This document shows, piece after piece, positions 61,196 through 64,000 of a stretch of 64,000 bases of DNA. The first letter of the stretch is position 1. Each line of letters opens with the position of its first letter. The notes under the pieces were generated by a model. The model did not search any database. It was given only the letters and a program-made list of their open reading frames with translations, and was not told the DNA's origin. Source of the DNA: Xanthostigma xanthostigma (Eukaryota > Arthropoda > Insecta > Raphidioptera > Raphidiidae); NCBI GenBank assembly GCA_963575645.1, contig OY754469.1, positions 16,014,001 through 16,078,000 on the forward strand. Direction: 5' to 3'. A program made the position numbers and the translations under genes.

Positions 61196-61813
61196 TCTAT
61201 ACTAATATTATATAAAGCTAAAGAGTTTGTTTGTTTGTTTGAACGCGCTAATCTCAGGATCTACTGGTTCAAATTGAAAAAAAAAATTTTTTTGTTGGAT
61301 AGCCCATTTATCGAGGAAGGCTATAGGCTATATAAAATCAGGCTACGACCATTAGAAGCGAAGCATTAATGAAAAATGTTGCAAAATGTATCTTAAAAAT
61401 AAGTTTCTATTCAGGTGAAATGCACTAACTAAATATACTCATATTAGCGTTGCCAAAATACAATGTCGGCTAGCTCAATCGGTAGAGCACACGACTGTCA
61501 ATATCAGGGTCGTGGGTTCGAACCCTACGTTGGGCGAATATATTTTTATTTTTTTTTTATTTTCTACATTGCTTTCTTCTAAGGCATACATTTAAATTTA
61601 TTTTAATTTCATTTAATTAATTAAAAAAAAATTGTTAGTTAAAAAAAGTATAAATACTGCTTTTTATCGACAGAAACTTTTGAACGGTAACTCCGATCAT
61701 CATGAAATTTGGACACAACATTCATCTTGGTAAACTAAGATGAATGTGTACTCATGTTCCTCCCTTCACCATTCGTTCTTTCACACCCGGGTGAAACCGG
61801 GCGGGACCGCTAG
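61196..61813 (+). mobile_element. Family A Helitron carrying a tRNA-like insert
   Basis: It starts TCTATACTAATATTATA directly after an A, and ends with the CCCGGGTGAAACCGGG hairpin, CGGGAC and CGCTAG before a T. At 618 bp it is about 275 bp longer than the copy at 5493. The extra sequence (about 61405-61665) includes the tRNA-like segment. It lies in the intron after the long exon. Confidence 0.85.
61464..61536 (+). pseudogene. tRNA-Lys-like pseudogene or tRNA-derived SINE head
   Basis: An intact D arm (GCTC...GAGC) and T arm (GTGGG-TTCGAAC-CCTAC) with A and B box sequences are present. The 3' part GGGTCGTGGGTTCGA and CGTTGGGCG is like animal tRNA-Lys. The anticodon position reads GTC, but the anticodon stem (CACGA / TATCA) pairs at only one of five positions, and the acceptor stem is also mostly unpaired. 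It is therefore not a functional tRNA-Asp. No poly-A tail or target duplication is clear. Confidence 0.7.
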
Positions 61814-62048
61814 TAATTTATAAATTTGAGAATAAGAACAACCAACTGTTTACTTACTACATTATGAGAAAAATAAAAATCAAGGAAAAATTTCATTTTA
61901 GATACCTACAGAATATCTTGAAAAATTTATTTATTTTCAAAATATGTACCTATCTTTTCGCTTGATCTCAAAGAAATAGGTAATTAACAGTATGATACAT
62001 ATTTATAGTTTTAAATAAGAATAATGTTCAATTTCATTTTATTTCCAG

Positions 62049-62099
62049 AGTAATCGAAGTCAACCCGCGATTGGCCTAAAACATACTCCAAAATCAAGG
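62049..62099 (+). CDS. 51-nt in-phase coding exon
   Basis: The acceptor TTTATTTCCAG and donor GTGAGTCT bound exactly 17 codons reading SNRSQPAIGLKHTPKSR in phase 0. This continues the long exon, which ends in phase 0 at 60521. Its length is a multiple of three and it has no stop, so it could be skipped without a frameshift. The peptide is basic and Ser/Pro-rich, in keeping with the long exon. Following exons would lie beyond the window. Confidence 0.65.
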
Positions 62100-62394
62100 G
62101 TGAGTCTTTTTTAATATTTTTTTTTATTACAGCAGTTTTAAAGGATTCATATCGCTAGTAAAAATATTGCATCGACTAATTTTCCATATTTAAATTTTTT
62201 TTATTTAAAAAATGAATACGTATCAAAATCTAAATCATTTACGTGTTTCATTCACATTTTTTTATTTTTAACTCAACTGCCCATAAAAACGGTTTTCTAT
62301 GTACATCCACTATAGTACCTACACACATACATTTTATCCAAACCCAAACAAAATCCCTGTTTAAAACCCTAGACACGAATTCTGTCTGGAGTTT

Positions 62395-62933
62395 AGTGCA
62401 ACCAAAGGACGTTGGCATCGTCCAAAAGCGTCGTACAGATGCGATGCTCGCCCTTGGCTACGACGCTGCACTGACGCCATTTAAAGTTGACTAAACTATA
62501 CCGGAGCGCCCAACCAATAGCGTACTCTGTGTGTGATTGAACAGTTGACTGTCTGCCGAGGCCGGAATAACTCGTCAGTCTGTTATGGCGTATCGTGTTG
62601 AACGTTTGATTTTTTTTACACTCGCGCTTTGTGATTTTGTTTTGCTTTAAAAGCGACACATGCTCGAATTTTGAGTTTGTTGTGGATCAGTCGAGCCGTG
62701 TAAAGATTGAATCAGTGCTAAAAATCTGTGAAATATGTGTAATTTATGTTTATGAACTCTGTTCATGTTTTTTTTGACAATATTGTAAGAGATGCATTCG
62801 TGGTGTTTTTGAATGCTTTCAAGTGATTTTTTAGTGTGGTGTTAGGCCGAATATTTGCTTGGAAGAAGTTTTGGCAGATCAAAGATTTTTTGACGTATAT
62901 TATGCAAGCATTTTGGCAGTGAATTCCAGTCAG
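62395..62933 (+). promoter_or_regulatory. Candidate alternative promoter and first exon
   Basis: The block is CpG-enriched from 62405 to 62600 ('gacgttggcatcgtccaaaa', 'gctacgacgctgcactgacg'), with initiator-like TCAGT at 62574 and 62687. It ends at CAG|GTAAATGG (62933/62934), a plausible donor. No long plus-strand ORF is present beyond 62243-62494, which lacks coding features. Inference: an alternative non-coding first exon for downstream exons outside the window. Confidence 0.4.
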
Positions 62934-64000
62934 GTAAATGGCGCCAATTTATTTTTATACACATTTTAACACAAAATATTACACTTACGTCCTTTTGGTT
63001 GATAAATATTTACGATACATTTGTAGTTTGTACGACTTTACAAACATTTCGTCGAAATGAATCACAATGCTTACCTTTTAGTAATTCCATACAGGTAAAA
63101 TCTTTTGTGTACCTACGTTTATAAAGTCGAAAGCCTCCTAACTCAATAGCTATATTATACCTATATAGAAAAAAAAAAAATAGAAACTGCAGGTTGTTCA
63201 ATGTTGACAGAGTTTTAACACGAGGATTTGGATTCGTTTTGATAACAAAAACTAGCTACATCTTATTAATTTATTGACAGATAAAATTTAAGTAGAAATA
63301 CTTCCTCGCATCATTTTGACATTCAATTAAAAAATAGTAAAAAAAGTGTTTTTTTTCGAAATTTTCTGAAGAAATAATTAGTTCCTTCAGTCATCGACAC
63401 CTTTTTAAAGTGTTGATATCCTGCGAAAGTATCTTTTGCTCACACGATCATCCCGTGTGAGGAAAAGATAATTGAATTAGCGATTTTGAGGATTTCATCA
63501 GTCCCCAAAAGCGTTGATTCAATTTTAAATACCTATGGAATAATAATATGACCAAGCCGTTTTTGCGTGATGCTTGAACTAACAAATGCAGTGTTATTTA
63601 TGTCGATTAGAACTGAAACTAGCGCCATTAATTATCTTGTCCTAACTAAACCGATAATAAGTTTTGACAAACAAGAGTGATCGGTAATCGAAGGTCGAGG
63701 CAATTTACATTAAATATCTACGGATAATAATTGGTTGTATTTTTTATAGATAATGAATGTGTACGTATTTAATAAAAGTACCGGCTTCATTAGTTGTAAT
63801 AGTTGATAATTGTTATCAATAATTAGTTCAGCGGCATGCTGGCATTAATATTTTTATAGGCGAATTAATTAATTATAGGCGAAAGTTGCTTAATTTACTT
63901 ATTTAGTTGAAGTAATAGGTAACGTTTTGATACGGGTTACAAAATTATTATTACTAAAATAAGGGATATTAAAATTGGAAGAGGAGCAAGGCGTGGCTTT
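62934..64000. other. Intron-like sequence to the right edge
   Basis: AT-rich, no exon seen. A small stem TTTTGCTCACACG / CGTGTGAGGAAAA occurs at about 63436-63465. The last 25 bases (GAGGAGCAAGGCGTGGCTTT) resemble 'gaggaaaaggcgtggcttt' at 35510, so a dispersed repeat probably starts here and is cut by the window edge. Confidence 0.4.

Noticed and set aside
61464-61536. Functional tRNA-Asp (anticodon GTC)
   Set aside because: Four of five anticodon-stem pairs and most acceptor pairs are broken; the rest of the sequence resembles tRNA-Lys.
1-64000. A novel defence or biosynthetic system
   Set aside because: No gene cluster, domain set or repeat-spacer structure supports one; the window is transposon-rich intergenic DNA plus one inferred host gene.

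Overview
The window looks like arthropod, most probably insect, nuclear DNA. It is AT-rich, and coding sequence occurs as short exons with GT-AG borders and in one long exon. Everything else I can identify is transposon debris: non-autonomous Helitrons, hAT-type and pogo/Tigger-type elements, foldback MITEs and one LINE tail. I see no bacterial operons, ribosome binding sites, rRNA genes or CRISPR arrays. I cannot name the species; the Helitron termini and hAT/pogo mix fit Hemiptera or Lepidoptera equally well.

Layout. About 1-39 kb holds no convincing protein-coding gene. It is a mosaic of repeats: Helitron copies (1.66, 5.5, 6.9, 22.2, 24.3, 27.5, 34.5 kb), a LINE 3' end (8.6 kb), two tandem-repeat blocks (11.9 and 18.0 kb), a three-level nested insertion (20.2-21.1 kb), a 3-kb foldback (23.3-26.2 kb), and several long near-perfect hairpins (8.2, 9.0, 26.9, 28.5, 31.9, 33.6 kb). 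TA-flanked pogo/Tigger-like MITEs cluster at 35.7-38.4 kb.

From about 39.1 kb rightwards I infer one plus-strand gene with long introns. A CpG-rich block ending in a GTAAGA donor (39.54 kb) is a candidate 5' UTR exon. Coding exons follow at 43.27 kb (with the ATG), 55.40 kb and 57.28 kb; their reading phases agree and together they encode 113 residues, mostly a predicted coiled coil. A 2.2-kb exon at 58.32-60.52 kb encodes a low-complexity, Pro/Gln/Ser-rich, scaffold-like protein ending in a second coiled coil, and a 51-nt in-phase exon lies at 62.05 kb. The long exon has its own ATG just after an in-frame stop, and a dense CpG patch lies 0.6 kb upstream, so an internal promoter is likely. 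A third CpG-rich block with a donor at 62.93 kb may be a further alternative first exon. I do not recognise the protein family. The gene appears to run off the right edge.

The introns carry more transposons: a pogo-like element with a readable zinc-finger tail of its transposase (46.3-47.4 kb), a hAT MITE with a perfect 8-bp duplication (48.2 kb) next to a 715-bp foldback, two decayed Tigger elements in opposite orientation (50.7 and 56.7 kb), and a Helitron carrying a degenerate tRNA-Lys-like sequence (61.2 kb). I found no clearly novel biological system. The most useful leads are the multi-promoter gene and the set of long hairpins that could yield small RNAs.
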